This document shows positions 27,109 to 36,580 of a DNA stretch of 64,000 nucleotides, piece after piece. Origin of the DNA: Nocardiopsis flavescens (lineage in GTDB: Bacteria > Actinomycetota > Actinomycetes > Streptosporangiales > Streptosporangiaceae); the NCBI RefSeq assembly GCF_900141985.1, contig NZ_FQZK01000005.1:1-64000 (forward strand). Reading direction: 5' to 3'. Below the pieces are notes generated by a model. That model did not search any database, had not been told where the DNA came from, and saw only the letters and a list, made by a program, of their open reading frames with translations. Each line of letters begins with the position of its first letter. The stretch's first letter is position 1. A program made the position numbers and the translations under genes.

Positions 27109-28194
27109 TCAGGACAGGATCCAGCTGCGGCCCTCCGCCGCCAGCTTCTCCACCAGGGTCGCGCTGTCGTGCTCCTTGGCGAACAGGTGCTCGGGGCGGG
27201 TGATGGGCACGATCCACAGCCACCGCACCGGGTCGCCCTGGAAGGCCAGCCCCGCGGTGTCCGGCGGCGCGTGGCCGGCCGCGGCGACCAGCGGGGAGGG
27301 GTCCTCCAGCAGCAGCACCGCCCCCGCGCCGCGGCGCATCGCCCGGTCCTCGGGGTTGTCCAGCCACTTCACCGTGTGCCCGGTGCCGAACCAGGTCACC
27401 GCCCGCCACGGGAACGCCCCGATCCACCGGAAGATCCGTGCGGCGTGGTGCGCGGGCATGGTGGTGGCCAGCGCCAGCTCCACCCGCGCGTACCTGGAGG
27501 TGTCGGCCATGTACCGGTCCAGGGTGGGCATCCGCTGCCCGCACATGCCCACGGTGGACAGGATCGTGAACGGCCGCTGCCCGGTGGGCGGGCGCTCCGA
27601 CACCCGCAGCAGCGGCGGGTGGCCGTCGGACACGTCCCAGTAGTGGCCCGCCTCGCCCACCGACCGGTTGAGGTGGCCCAGCACCGTGCGCTGCACGCTG
27701 CGCCAGGCCCCCGAGGCCCGCCGCCAGTCCCAGTAGGCCTCGGCGTGCACCACCCGGGGCCACAGCTGCCCCTTCACCGGGTCCAGCTCCCAGGCGTAGG
27801 CGCTGCGCCCGATCGCCTCGCGCGCGTACCCGGGCAGGCCGCTGTCGGCCTCCGCCCAGCCGGGGATGACCGCGAGCAGGCCCTCCTCGTCGACCAGGGC
27901 GACGCCGTCGCCCTCCTCGAACCACACCGCGCGCAGGCACGCGGGGTCGAACCGGGGGCGGCCCTGCGGGTGCTTGGTGTGCCCCTCCGGCATCAGCGGG
28001 GCCCGGCCCTCGAAGGAGCCGCCGGGCTCGGCCGCGCGGGGGGCGATCTCGTGGTTGGCCAGCCACACCGGGACGCGGATGCGGCCGCGCGCGTCCAGCA
28101 GGTAGGCGGCCGTGGTCCGGGAGTCGCACTCGACCACCACACGGCGGCTCTGATACGGGCTGATCTCGTCGAGCAGGACCTCGATCCCTGTCAC
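27109..28194 (-). CDS. SUFU-like domain protein
   Basis: A 361-residue protein whose C-terminal half resembles the bacterial suppressor-of-fused (SUFU) domain: FTILSTVGMCGQRMP, RVELALATTMPAHHAARIFR, WIGAFPWRAVTWFGTGHTVK, LWIVPITRPEHLFAKEHDSA. The N-terminal half (HEIAPRAAEPGGSF and FDPACLRAVWFEEGDGVALV) is not assigned to a family, though VEAECDSRTTAAYLLDARGR-like strands suggest a nucleic-acid or enzyme fold. Bacterial SUFU proteins often appear as immunity or polymorphic-toxin accessory proteins. The start GTG 28194 follows GGGAGGGCCG. No toxin is adjacent. Confidence 0.6.
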   Translation of the reverse strand: MTGIEVLLDEISPYQSRRVVVECDSRTTAAYLLDARGRIRVPVWLANHEIAPRAAEPGGSFEGRAPLMPEGHTKHPQGRPRFDPACLRAVWFEEGDGVALVDEEGLLAVIPGWAEADSGLPGYAREAIGRSAYAWELDPVKGQLWPRVVHAEAYWDWRRASGAWRSVQRTVLGHLNRSVGEAGHYWDVSDGHPPLLRVSERPPTGQRPFTILSTVGMCGQRMPTLDRYMADTSRYARVELALATTMPAHHAARIFRWIGAFPWRAVTWFGTGHTVKWLDNPEDRAMRRGAGAVLLLEDPSPLVAAAGHAPPDTAGLAFQGDPVRWLWIVPITRPEHLFAKEHDSATLVEKLAAEGRSWILS

Positions 28195-28575
28195 CGGCCC
28201 TCCCACGCGCGCCGACCCGCCGTCCCGCCGGGCCCGGTCCGACCCGTCCGCACAGTGCTTGAAGTGCTCTCCCCGCCGGAGCCGGGAGATCCCCGCCTAC
28301 CTTACGGGCGGCGGCCCCGACGCGTCGAGCGCCCGCGACGGAGGCGCTCGCGGCCGCCGGGACCCGGTACGGGGCTCCGCCGCGGCGGCGGGACCGGGTC
28401 GGATCCGCGGCCGGCCCCGGGGCCGGAACACTCTCGGATATGACGGGTAGGATCGACGGTAGTGCCCTGACAGGCGGAGCCGTACCCGCAGCCGCGTATA
28501 GGTCGTATAACGACCCGTACCGCTGCCGTCCCGCGCCGGGCCGAGACCATCGACTCCACCCCTTACGGACTCTCT
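28195..28575. other. Intergenic region upstream of rlmN
   Basis: 381 bp without a called gene between divergent SUFU-like and rlmN genes. TAGGAT (28447-28452) and TATAGG (28498-28503) are possible -10 elements for rlmN; neither has a strong -35. The interval 28320-28400 is GC-rich with imperfect inverted repeats. Confidence 0.4.
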
Positions 28576-29673
28576 ATGCCCGCCGAGCTCACCTTTGTCG
28601 CACCGCGCCGTGCCAAGCCGCCCCGGCACCTGGCCGACCTCACCCCGCAGGAGCGGGCCCAGATCGTCACGGACCTGGGGGAGAAGCCCTTCCGGGCCAA
28701 GCAGATCGCCAAGCACTACTTCGGCGGTCTGGAGTCGGACGCCTCGGCGATGACCGACCTGCCCGCCGCCTCCCGTGAGAAGCTGGGCGAGGCGCTGCTG
28801 CCCCGCCTGCTCACCCCGGTCAAGCACATCACCTGTGACAACGGGATGACCCGCAAGACCCTGTGGAAGGCGTTCGACGGGGTGCTGTTCGAGTCGGTGC
28901 TCATGCGCTACCCGGACCGCGTCACCCTGTGCATCTCCTCACAGGCGGGCTGCGGCATGAACTGCCCGTTCTGCGCCACCGGCCAGGCGGGCCTCACCCG
29001 CAACCTGTCCACCGGCGAGATCGTCGAGCAGGTGGTCTCCAGCGCCCGCGACCTGGACCGCGGGCAGGTCGCCGGGGGCCCCGGGCGCATCAGCAACATC
29101 GTGTTCATGGGCATGGGCGAGCCCATGGCCAACTACAAGCGCGTCCTGGAGACGGTGCGCCGGATCACCGACCCGGTGCCCGAGGGGCTGGGGATCTCCC
29201 AGCGCGGCGTCACCGTGTCCACGGTCGGCCTGGTCCCGGCGATCGACAAGCTCATCTCCGAGAAGATGCAGGTGCGCCTGGCGATCTCGCTGCACGCCCC
29301 CGACGACGAGCTGCGCGACGAGCTGGTGCCGATCAACACCCGCTGGAAGGTCGCCGAGGTGCTGGACGCCGCCTGGCGCTACGCCGGGACCACCGGCCGC
29401 CGGGTCTCCATCGAGTACGCGCTCATCAAGGACATCAACGACCAGGCCTGGCGCGCCGACCTGCTGGGCGAGCTGCTCCGGGGCCACCTGGTGCACGTCA
29501 ACCTCATCCCGCTCAACCCCACCCCGGGGTCCAAGTGGACGGCGTCGCGGCCCGAGGACGAGCGCGAGTTCGTCCGGCGGCTCCAGGCCCACGGCGTCTC
29601 CGTGACCGTCCGGGACACCCGCGGCCAGGAGATCGACGGGGCCTGCGGCCAGCTCGCGGCCGCGGAGAACTGA
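28576..29673 (+). CDS. rlmN: Dual-specificity 23S rRNA/tRNA A2 methyltransferase RlmN
   Basis: A 365-residue radical-SAM methyltransferase that makes m2A2503 in 23S rRNA and m2A37 in some tRNAs. The cluster motif CGMNCPFC is at about residues 126-133 within [34 protein letters not shown] and [14 protein letters not shown] follow; the resolving cysteine is near the C terminus in IDGACGQL. Length and motifs are standard. It overlaps nothing; a small membrane protein gene starts 13 bases downstream in the same direction. Confidence 0.95.
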   Translation: MPAELTFVAPRRAKPPRHLADLTPQERAQIVTDLGEKPFRAKQIAKHYFGGLESDASAMTDLPAASREKLGEALLPRLLTPVKHITCDNGMTRKTLWKAFDGVLFESVLMRYPDRVTLCISSQAGCGMNCPFCATGQAGLTRNLSTGEIVEQVVSSARDLDRGQVAGGPGRISNIVFMGMGEPMANYKRVLETVRRITDPVPEGLGISQRGVTVSTVGLVPAIDKLISEKMQVRLAISLHAPDDELRDELVPINTRWKVAEVLDAAWRYAGTTGRRVSIEYALIKDINDQAWRADLLGELLRGHLVHVNLIPLNPTPGSKWTASRPEDEREFVRRLQAHGVSVTVRDTRGQEIDGACGQLAAAEN

Positions 29674-29686
29674 CCCGGGGCGCGCG

Positions 29687-30157
29687 GTGGTCGAGACCGG
29701 GCTGGCCTTCGTCGTCGCCCTCGCGGCCGGCCTCGTCCCGGTCCTCAACATCGAGGTCTACCTGCTGGGCGCCGTCGCCCTCAACGGCGACGGCGCCCTG
29801 GTGGCCATGGCGGTGGCGGCCGGACTCGGCCAGACCCTGGGCAAGCTGCCCTACTACTACGCGGGCAAGGGCACCCTCTCGGCCCCCTGGCTGCGCAGGC
29901 GCACCCGGACGCCGGGCAAGTGGACCGAGCGGGCCGCCCGCTGGCGCCTGCGGGCCGAGGAGCGCCCGGCCTGGGGCGTGGGCCTGCTGGCGCTGAGCTC
30001 CTTCGCGAGCGTCCCGCCCTTCATGGTGGTCTCCGTCCTGGCCGGCGTGGTGCGGATGAACATCCTGCTGTTCTGCGCGGTCACCTTCGCCACCCGCACC
30101 GCCCGCTTCCTCATCGTCGTGCTGGCCCCCGCCTGGGCCCTGTCGTTCCTGCCCTGA
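29687..30157 (+). CDS. Small VTT/DedA-like membrane protein
   Basis: A 156-residue protein with hydrophobic segments at about residues 5-28, 35-50, 95-122 and 124-152, and a basic central loop (LRRRTRTPGKW). The phrases LLALSSFASVPPF and the glycine-rich first helices resemble YqaA/VTT (SNARE-associated) proteins, which include lipid scramblase-like members. The family call is tentative. The GTG follows GGGGCGCGCG and is close to the rlmN stop, suggesting co-transcription. Confidence 0.6.
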   Translation: MVETGLAFVVALAAGLVPVLNIEVYLLGAVALNGDGALVAMAVAAGLGQTLGKLPYYYAGKGTLSAPWLRRRTRTPGKWTERAARWRLRAEERPAWGVGLLALSSFASVPPFMVVSVLAGVVRMNILLFCAVTFATRTARFLIVVLAPAWALSFLP

Positions 30158-30193
30158 GGGACCGGGCGCGACCCCGGACCCCCGCCCCCGGCC

Positions 30194-31792
30194 TCAGCCG
30201 ACGGCCAGGTCCCGGCGGCGAAAGCCCGCCAGGGCCAGGACCAGGGCGGCCAGGATCGCGGCTGAGGCGACCGCGGCGGGTGCGGCCTCGAAGGGCTCCA
30301 CCGGCGGCTGCGGCAGCATCCCGAACGCGCTGAGGTTCAGCGCCCAGTCGGGCATGCCCAGCAGGGCGCCGAGCATGGTGGTGAAGACGCTGTACCCCAG
30401 CCACGCCCACACCAGCGACATCAGGCGCGGGACCGCCCCGACGGCGAGTGCGGTGGCCGCGACGAAGGCGAGCGCCACCGGGAGCTGCGACAGCGCCGAT
30501 TCCAGCATCGTGCCGATCCAGGAGGAGTCGTCGGTGGAGCTGAGCGCACCGATCCCGATGCCGAGCCCGCCCAGGACCACGAGGAGCGACGTGGACAGGA
30601 CGCCCACCGCCAGGGCCGCCCCGTACCAGCGGACCCGGCCCACCGCCGTGGCGAGCACGAGTTCGGCGCGGCCCGCCGACTCCTCGCTCCGCGCCCGCAG
30701 GACCGACAGGATGCCCTGGGCCGCCGCCGCCATGACCACGTAGCCCGACATGACGCCGAGGAAGCCCGCGGTGACGTCCTCGGCCGCGCCACCGAGCATG
30801 GCCATCAGGTCGGGGTTGGAGTCGAGCATCCCCTCGACTTCGGTGGCGAGGGTGCCGAAGGAGATCGCGAACAGGAAGGTGGCGACGCTCCAGGCGATGA
30901 TCGACCCCCGCTGCTGGTGCAGGTGAAGGGAGAACACGCCGTTGAGCAGCGGGCTCGCGGCGGCGGGCCCGGGACGGGCCGGGATCAGCCCCGCCCCCAG
31001 GTCCCGGCGCCCGGCCAGGGCGTAGGCGGTGCCGAACAGGGCCAGGATGGACAGCGGGTACAGGGCCAGCGGCCACCAGCGCAGGTCGTCGAACACCCGG
31101 GCCTGCTGCACCCAGGCGAACGGCGAGGCCCAGGACGAGGGGCCGCCCCCGCGCTCGGCCAGGTCGCCGACGACGCGGGCCATGAAGAGCAGGCCCACGG
31201 CGAGGAAGGCCGTCCCGGAGGCGGCCCGCCCGTGCTCGGTGAGCTGGGCGCACACTGCGGTGACGGCCCCGAAGGTGAGGCCTGCCAGCCCCAGCCCCAG
31301 CCCGTAGGCCAGGGAGTCGGTGGCGTCCAGGCCGTAGCCGGCCATGAGCGCCCCGGACAGCCCGCCGATGACCAGGTTGAGCAGTGCGACGGTGACCAGA
31401 GCCGCCGTCATCTGGGCGCCGCTGCCCAGCACCCCGGCCCGCAGCAGCTCGGCGCGGCCGCTCTCCTCCTCGGCCCGGGTGTGCCGGACCACATGGAGGA
31501 TGCTCATGATCGCCGTGGCGATGAGCAGGCTCATGGTCAGCTCGTTGACCACCATGGCACCGAGCGTGTAGTCGTCCAGCCCGTAGCCCGGTCCTCCGAA
31601 GAGGATCCCGGTGGGCGTGTCCATGAGCGCGGCCCGCGCCTGGCGCTGGGCGTCGGTGGAGAAGGCCTCGTCCAGGGTGGGGATGGTCATGGCGACCGTG
31701 CCGACCAGGGCGACCGTCCACACCGACATCCGGATGCGGTCGCGGCGCAGGATGAACCGTGTGAGGGTCCCGGTCCCGGTGAGGGCGCTCAT
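30194..31792 (-). CDS. ABC-2 type exporter permease
   Basis: A 532-residue membrane protein with about twelve hydrophobic segments arranged as two similar halves, each starting with an [12 protein letters not shown]- or [13 protein letters not shown]-like amphipathic helix. This is the architecture of permeases annotated as exporters of polyketide antibiotics or daunorubicin-type efflux. It is encoded directly after its ATPase with a four-base overlap, and downstream of the TetR repressor. It likely exports a hydrophobic compound; identity unknown. Confidence 0.85.
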   Translation of the reverse strand: MSALTGTGTLTRFILRRDRIRMSVWTVALVGTVAMTIPTLDEAFSTDAQRQARAALMDTPTGILFGGPGYGLDDYTLGAMVVNELTMSLLIATAIMSILHVVRHTRAEEESGRAELLRAGVLGSGAQMTAALVTVALLNLVIGGLSGALMAGYGLDATDSLAYGLGLGLAGLTFGAVTAVCAQLTEHGRAASGTAFLAVGLLFMARVVGDLAERGGGPSSWASPFAWVQQARVFDDLRWWPLALYPLSILALFGTAYALAGRRDLGAGLIPARPGPAAASPLLNGVFSLHLHQQRGSIIAWSVATFLFAISFGTLATEVEGMLDSNPDLMAMLGGAAEDVTAGFLGVMSGYVVMAAAAQGILSVLRARSEESAGRAELVLATAVGRVRWYGAALAVGVLSTSLLVVLGGLGIGIGALSSTDDSSWIGTMLESALSQLPVALAFVAATALAVGAVPRLMSLVWAWLGYSVFTTMLGALLGMPDWALNLSAFGMLPQPPVEPFEAAPAAVASAAILAALVLALAGFRRRDLAVG

Positions 31793-32712
31793 GCCGCACT
31801 CCCCCTGTTGCCGTTGAGGGCGGCCAGTTCGTCGCCGTAGTGGCGCATGAACAGCTCCTCCAGGGACGGCGGGTTGCTCACCAGGGAGCGCACGCCCAGA
31901 TCGGTCACCGACCGCATGACGGTGTCGAGGTGGTCGTTGTCCACGTCCATCGAGATCCGGTCCCCGTCGATCTCCGCGTTGTGCACGCCGGGGAGGGAGG
32001 CCAGGGCGGCGGGGTCACCGGTGACGGTCGCGCGCACCGATGACCGGGTCAGGTGGCGCATGTCCTCCAGGGTCCCCGATTCCACGGCCTTCCCCTGGCG
32101 GATGATGGTGACCGTGTCGCAGAGCTTCTCGACCTCGGACAGGATGTGGCTGGACAGCAGCACGGTGCGCCCTTGTTCCTTGGCCTCCAGCACGCACCCG
32201 GTGAACACCGCCTCCATGAGCGGGTCCAGCCCGGAGGTCGGCTCGTCCAGGATGAGCAGTTCGGCGTCGGAGGCGAGGGCGGCGACGAGGGCGACCTTCT
32301 GCCGGTTGCCCTTGGAGTAGGTGCGGGCCTTCTTGGTCGGGTCCAGCTCGAACCGGGCCAGCAGCTCCTCCCGGCGGCCCCGGTCCAGGCCCCCGCGCAG
32401 CCGGCCGAGCAGGTCGATGGCCTGGCCCCCGGTCAGGTTGGGCCACAGGGTGACGTCGCCGGGGACGTAGGCCAGCCGCCGGTGCAGGGCGACGGCGTCC
32501 TTCCACGGGTCGCCGCCCAGCAGGCGGACGGCACCGGCGTCGGCCCGGAGCAGGCCGAGCAGGACGCGGATGGTCGTGGACTTGCCGGACCCGTTGGGGC
32601 CGAGGAACCCGGCGACCTGCCCGGTCTCCACGGTCAGGTCCAGACCGTCCAGGGCCTTGAACCGGCCGAAGTACTTGTCGACGCCGCGGGCGTCGACGGC
32701 GGGTGAGGACAT
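31789..32712 (-). CDS. ABC-2 type exporter ATPase
   Basis: A 307-residue ATPase of the drug-exporter class. Walker [10 protein letters not shown], the D-loop region [19 protein letters not shown], and [20 protein letters not shown] are clear. The ABC signature is atypical, [11 protein letters not shown] instead of LSGGQ, as is common in this exporter group. The C-terminal ~80 residues hold the extra regulatory domain ([20 protein letters not shown]). Lies between the tetR gene and the permease; all three form one operon. Confidence 0.9.
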   Translation of the reverse strand: MSSPAVDARGVDKYFGRFKALDGLDLTVETGQVAGFLGPNGSGKSTTIRVLLGLLRADAGAVRLLGGDPWKDAVALHRRLAYVPGDVTLWPNLTGGQAIDLLGRLRGGLDRGRREELLARFELDPTKKARTYSKGNRQKVALVAALASDAELLILDEPTSGLDPLMEAVFTGCVLEAKEQGRTVLLSSHILSEVEKLCDTVTIIRQGKAVESGTLEDMRHLTRSSVRATVTGDPAALASLPGVHNAEIDGDRISMDVDNDHLDTVMRSVTDLGVRSLVSNPPSLEELFMRHYGDELAALNGNRGSAA

Positions 32713-32723
32713 GGGCGCTCCCG

Positions 32724-33401
32724 TCAGGGGTGGGTGGTGCCGGGACCGTCTCCGGCCCCGTCGGCGGTGCCGTCGGCACCGGTGTGGCGGAGGAAGGCGT
32801 CGAAGGCGGAGGAGTCGGCGAAGACCCCGTCCGTGTAGAGCTCCAGGGCGGGGAGCATGAACCCGGCGGTCCACCGCCGGAGCAGCGCGCCGTAGTCCGT
32901 GTCCCCGTCGCCGCCGTCGAGGGTGATGAGCACGAGCAGCGACCCCAGGGCGCTCGCGACGGCGAACCGGGCCCGCCCCCCGGGGTCGCGCGAGGGCTTG
33001 ACGGTCCCCGCCCGGACCTCCCGTTCGAAGTAGCGCGCCGTGTCCGCGACCATCCGCTCGTACAGTCCCGCGGCCAGGGGCCCGCCGTCCTGGAACGTCC
33101 GCAGGACGTAGGCGAGCAGGTCCGCGTACTCGTCGACGGCGGCCAGGTGCACGAGGAACCCGTCCGCCCCGGAGGCCTCCCCGCCCTCCAGCGCCGAGAC
33201 GAGCCCGGACACGTGCTCGTCGCAGGCCCGGCGCAGCCCGGCCTTGGAGCCGAAGTGGTGGATCACCAGGCCCGGGGAGACCCCGGCGTGCCCGGCGATC
33301 GCGCGGACCGTGGCGCCGAACCCCCTGCGGGCGAAGCACTCGATCGCGGCGTCGCGGATCCGGGCCCGGGCGGTGAGGTCGGAGGCAGCGGTTGAACTCA
33401 T
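32724..33401 (-). CDS. TetR-family repressor of the exporter operon
   Basis: A 225-residue TetR regulator. The helix-turn-helix is seen as [40 protein letters not shown]; the rest is a divergent ligand-binding domain with no Trp-rich pocket signature. It is the first gene of the operon encoding the ABC-2 exporter, suggesting substrate-induced derepression. The ATG lies seven bases after a TAATCT -10 box, so the mRNA is likely leaderless, and a palindrome covers the start codon. Confidence 0.88.
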   Translation of the reverse strand: MSSTAASDLTARARIRDAAIECFARRGFGATVRAIAGHAGVSPGLVIHHFGSKAGLRRACDEHVSGLVSALEGGEASGADGFLVHLAAVDEYADLLAYVLRTFQDGGPLAAGLYERMVADTARYFEREVRAGTVKPSRDPGGRARFAVASALGSLLVLITLDGGDGDTDYGALLRRWTAGFMLPALELYTDGVFADSSAFDAFLRHTGADGTADGAGDGPGTTHP

Positions 33402-33427
33402 GTTCAATAGATTAAACGCATGTTCAA
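33392..33427 (-). promoter_or_regulatory. TetR operator and leaderless promoter
   Basis: TTGAAC-TCAT-GTTCAA (33392-33407) is a perfect 6-4-6 palindrome containing the tetR start codon. CATGTTCAA is repeated at 33399-33407 and 33419-33427, 20 bp apart. The minus-strand -10 TAATCT (33409-33414) lies between the repeats. Repressor binding would block initiation directly. Confidence 0.7.
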
Positions 33428-33503
33428 CGCGAGGGCAAGGGGGCGGGCCGGGGCGGTGCCGCGGCCGTACACTCGTGGCACCCGTGTCGACGAGGAGGGT
33501 CCG

Positions 33504-34307
33504 ATGGTGCAGGTCGCGGTCGCCCAGTTCGCCCCAGGCCAGGACAAGGCGGAGAATCTGCGCTCGGTGGCGCGGCTGACCGCGCGGGCCGCCGCCCTGG
33601 GCGCCGGGGTGGTGCTGCTGCCCGAGTACACGATGTTCACCGCGCCCCGCACCGACGACCGCTACGTGAAGGCGGCCGAACCCCTGGACGGGCCGTTCGT
33701 CGCGGCGGCGGCCGAGACGGCCCGGCGCGAGGGCGTCCACCTGGTGTTCGGCGTCAACGAGGAGACCCCGGGCGGGACGCACTTCACCAACACGCTGGTG
33801 GCGCTGTCCCCGGCGGGGGAGGGGGTCGCGCTCTACCGCAAGGTCCACCTGTACGACGCGTTCGGGGTCAGGGAGTCCGACGTGGTCGCCCCGGGGCCCA
33901 TCGAGGACCCGCGGACCTTCGCCGTCGGGGGCGTGACCTTCGGCCTCCAGACCTGTTACGACCTGCGCTTCCCCGAGGTCACGCGGCGGATCGCCGACGC
34001 GGGGGCGCACGTGGTGCTGCTGGCCGCGCAGTGGGTGCCCGGCCCGCTCAAGGAGGAGCACTGGCGGACCCTGGTGCGCGCCCGCGCGGTGGAGAACACC
34101 GTGTACGTGGCCGCGGCCGGGCAGGCGGCGCCCTCGGGGTCGGGCAACAGCATGGTGGTCGACCCGATGGGCACGCCCCTCGCGTCCCTGGGGGAGCAGG
34201 CCTTCGAGGTGGCCGCCGCCGAGGTTTCGGCCTCCCGGGTGGCTGAGGTCCGGGCGACCAACCCCGCGCTGGCCCTGCGCCGCTTCACCGTGGTTCCACG
34301 GGGCTGA
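33504..34307 (+). CDS. Carbon-nitrogen hydrolase (nitrilase superfamily)
   Basis: A 267-residue amidohydrolase. The catalytic triad is visible: Glu41 in LLPEYTMF, Lys113 in YRKVHLYDAFG, Cys151 in LQTCYDLRFPEVTRRI. The sequence pattern is close to deaminated-glutathione amidase/omega-amidase-like (Nit) proteins, which clear deaminated glutathione or omega-amides; beta-ureidopropionase is less likely by length. ATG 33504 follows GAGGAGGGTCCG. It is divergent from the tetR operon, and its promoter region overlaps the tetR operator repeat. Confidence 0.87.
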   Translation: MVQVAVAQFAPGQDKAENLRSVARLTARAAALGAGVVLLPEYTMFTAPRTDDRYVKAAEPLDGPFVAAAAETARREGVHLVFGVNEETPGGTHFTNTLVALSPAGEGVALYRKVHLYDAFGVRESDVVAPGPIEDPRTFAVGGVTFGLQTCYDLRFPEVTRRIADAGAHVVLLAAQWVPGPLKEEHWRTLVRARAVENTVYVAAAGQAAPSGSGNSMVVDPMGTPLASLGEQAFEVAAAEVSASRVAEVRATNPALALRRFTVVPRG

Positions 34308-34536
34308 TGCGTGCCTTCCGGAGGCGATTCAGCTTCTGGATGTCCGACAAATGCGCAGATTGCGTACGTTCCAGATGGGGTCTTCCCAGACTTGGTTACT
34401 TAGAGCTATGATCTCCATGCGCGGAGTGATTTAGATCGGTCCGGACCCTTCCAGGGGCCTCGTGCCTCTGATTGAATAAAGAGCCGGTAACTATCGGCCC
34501 GCAAGACTGTCCTAAACCACGGGGGGAGCAGGGACA
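34308..34536. other. AT-richer spacer with likely promoter
   Basis: 229 bp without a gene. TTGGTTACTTAGAGCTATGAT (34393 onward) is comparatively AT-rich and may contain the promoter for the downstream Cys-rich gene. Assignment is weak. Confidence 0.3.
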
Positions 34537-34800
34537 TTGCGCGGAACGAGCACGATGTGCGCATCGGATGCGAGGGTCGAGGCCCTGTCCGACGGATACG
34601 TGTACGACCCGGAACGGCTGAGCGCGGAGCAGTGCACGGGGGACGCCTGCGTCGTCTGCCACACGCGATGGCCCCGGCCGCGGACCGCCCTGGGCGTTCT
34701 GCCGGACGGGGGAGCGGTGTTCGGCTGCGGTGACTGCGCGGCGCTGGTCGGCGCCGGGGCGCCGGTCGCGGCCGACACCCGGGTCTTCGCGGCCCGATGA
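34537..34800 (+). CDS. Small cysteine-rich, zinc-ribbon-like protein
   Basis: An 87-residue protein with two cysteine pairs: CTGDACVVCH and, 30 residues on, FGCGDCAAL, suggesting a bound metal. The TTG at 34537 follows GGGGGGAGCAGGGACA; ATG 34555 is another possible start. Codon usage fits the genome. The family is not recognised; similar small Cys-pair proteins occur near regulators in actinomycetes. The C-terminal part is Ala/Gly-rich. Confidence 0.55.
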   Translation: MRGTSTMCASDARVEALSDGYVYDPERLSAEQCTGDACVVCHTRWPRPRTALGVLPDGGAVFGCGDCAALVGAGAPVAADTRVFAAR

Positions 34801-34813
34801 GCAGAGCGCGGTC

Positions 34814-34850
34814 GCGCTCCGGGTCCAAGGGGGAGGAGGACCCGGAGCGC
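34814..34850 (+). terminator. Hairpin after the Cys-rich gene
   Basis: GCGCTCCGGGTCC and GGACCCGGAGCGC form a perfect 13-bp stem with an 11-base loop, 14 bases past the stop codon. No T-run. It may terminate the small transcript. Confidence 0.55.
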
Positions 34851-35044
34851 TCCGCGGACGCGCCCGCTTCCATGGGGAGGAGGGGAAGGTGAGCGCGTCT
34901 TTTCCGGAATGGTCCCGCGATGAGGCCGTGGCCGCCCCCGCAGGGGCGGGCGACATCCACGATACTCCGAGTCGCCCGCCGTGACCGGCGGTGAGCCGCA
35001 TCCGTCCGGTATTTCCTGGAACTACCGACTGTCCGGAATGGCCG

Positions 35045-36553
35045 TTACCCGTTGACGGGGAAGCCCAGATCCACGCCCCCGGCCGGGCGCGACCCCGGGT
35101 CCGTCCACCGGGCGGTGACCGCCTTGGTGCGGGTGTAGAAGTGCACGCCCTCGGTGCCGTGCGCGTGCGAGTCCCCGAACAGGGACTGCTTCCACCCACC
35201 GAACGAGTAATAGGCCATCGGCACCGGGATCGGCACGTTGATACCGACCATCCCCACCTCGACCTCGTTCTGGAACCGCCGGGCGGCCCCGCCGTCGTTG
35301 GTGAAGATCGCCGTCCCGTTGCCGTACGGGTTGTCGTTGACCAGCTGCACTGCCGCGTCGTAGTCCGGCACGCGCAGCACGCTCAGCACCGGGCCGAAGA
35401 TCTCGTCCCGGTAGCAGGACATCTCCGGGCCGACGTGGTCGAGGATCGTCGGGCCCAGCCAGAACCCGTCGCCCCCGCCGCCCAGGACGGGGTGCACCCG
35501 GCCGTCCGCGACCAGCGAGGCGCCCTCGCGCACCCCGGACTCCAGGTACGAGGCGACCTTGTCCCGGTGCTCGCGGGTGACCAGCGGGCCCATCTCGCTG
35601 CGCTCGTCGTCGCCGGGCCCCACCCGCAGCCGGGACACCCGCTCCTTGACCCTGGCGACCAGCTCGTCGCCCACCGGGTCCACGGCAACCACCGCGGAGA
35701 TCGCCATGCAGCGCTCGCCCGCCGAGCCGAACCCGGCCGACACCGCCTGGTCGGCGGCCAGGTCCAGGTCGGCGTCGGGCAGCACCACCATGTGGTTCTT
35801 GGCCCCGCCCAGCGCCTGCACCCGCTTGCCGTGCTCGGCCGCCGTCCGGTAGATGTGCCGGGCGACGGGGGTGGAGCCCACGAAGCTGACGGCCGCCACG
35901 CCGGGGTGGGCCAGCAGCGCGTCCACGGCCTCCCGGTCCCCCTGGACCACGCTGAAGACCCCCTCGGGCAGGCCGGCCCGCGCCCACAGGTCCGCGATCA
36001 GCAGCGAGGCGGACGGGTCCTTCTCGCTGGGCTTGAGCACGAACGCGTTGCCGCAGGCGATCGCCACCGGGAACATCCACATCGGCACCATGGCCGGGAA
36101 GTTGAACGGGGTGACGCCGGCGACCACGCCCAGCGGCTGGAGGATGGAGTAGGAGTCCACGCCGGTGGACACGTTCTCCGAGAAGCCCCCCTTGAGCAGG
36201 TGGGGGATGCCGCAGGCGAAGTCCACGACCTCCAGGCCGCGGGCCACCTCGCCCTGTGCGTCCGAGAACACCTTGCCGTGCTCGGCGCTGACGGCTGCGG
36301 CCAGCCCGTCGCGCTCGGCGTTGAGCAGTTCGCGGAACCGGAACAGGATCTGCACCCGGCGGGACAGCGACGTGTCGCGCCAGGCCGGGAACGCGGCCCC
36401 GGCGGCGGCCACCGCCGCGTCCACCTCCTCCGGGCCCGCGAGGTCGACGGTGCCGGAGACCTCTCCCGAGGCCGGGTTGTGGATGGAGCCCCGGCGCCCG
36501 GCCGGGCCCTCGTGGCGGCGTCCGCCGATCCAGTGGGTGACGTGCTTTCCCAT
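35045..36553 (-). CDS. mmsA: CoA-acylating methylmalonate-semialdehyde dehydrogenase
   Basis: A 502-residue aldehyde dehydrogenase. NAD-binding/active-site motifs: VTPFNFPAMVPMWMFPVAIA, SFVGSTPVARHIY, and catalytic Cys in GSAGERCMAISAVV (about residue 290); GTAIFTNDGGAARRFQNEVE and FGGWKQSLFGD are typical of MmsA/IolA. The enzyme turns (methyl)malonate semialdehyde into propionyl- or acetyl-CoA in valine, beta-alanine or inositol catabolism. The upstream aminotransferase gene (27-bp gap, same strand) would supply a semialdehyde, favouring beta-alanine or beta-aminoisobutyrate as substrate. Confidence 0.93.
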   Translation of the reverse strand: MGKHVTHWIGGRRHEGPAGRRGSIHNPASGEVSGTVDLAGPEEVDAAVAAAGAAFPAWRDTSLSRRVQILFRFRELLNAERDGLAAAVSAEHGKVFSDAQGEVARGLEVVDFACGIPHLLKGGFSENVSTGVDSYSILQPLGVVAGVTPFNFPAMVPMWMFPVAIACGNAFVLKPSEKDPSASLLIADLWARAGLPEGVFSVVQGDREAVDALLAHPGVAAVSFVGSTPVARHIYRTAAEHGKRVQALGGAKNHMVVLPDADLDLAADQAVSAGFGSAGERCMAISAVVAVDPVGDELVARVKERVSRLRVGPGDDERSEMGPLVTREHRDKVASYLESGVREGASLVADGRVHPVLGGGGDGFWLGPTILDHVGPEMSCYRDEIFGPVLSVLRVPDYDAAVQLVNDNPYGNGTAIFTNDGGAARRFQNEVEVGMVGINVPIPVPMAYYSFGGWKQSLFGDSHAHGTEGVHFYTRTKAVTARWTDPGSRPAGGVDLGFPVNG

Positions 36554-36580
36554 GGTCTTCCCTCGTCTCCTCGGGTCTTC

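Noticed and set aside
33504-34307. Assignment of the nitrilase-superfamily gene as beta-ureidopropionase of a pyrimidine pathway with mmsA
   Set aside because: Length and active-site context fit deaminated-glutathione/omega-amidase-like Nit proteins better, and no dihydropyrimidinase or dehydrogenase gene is present.
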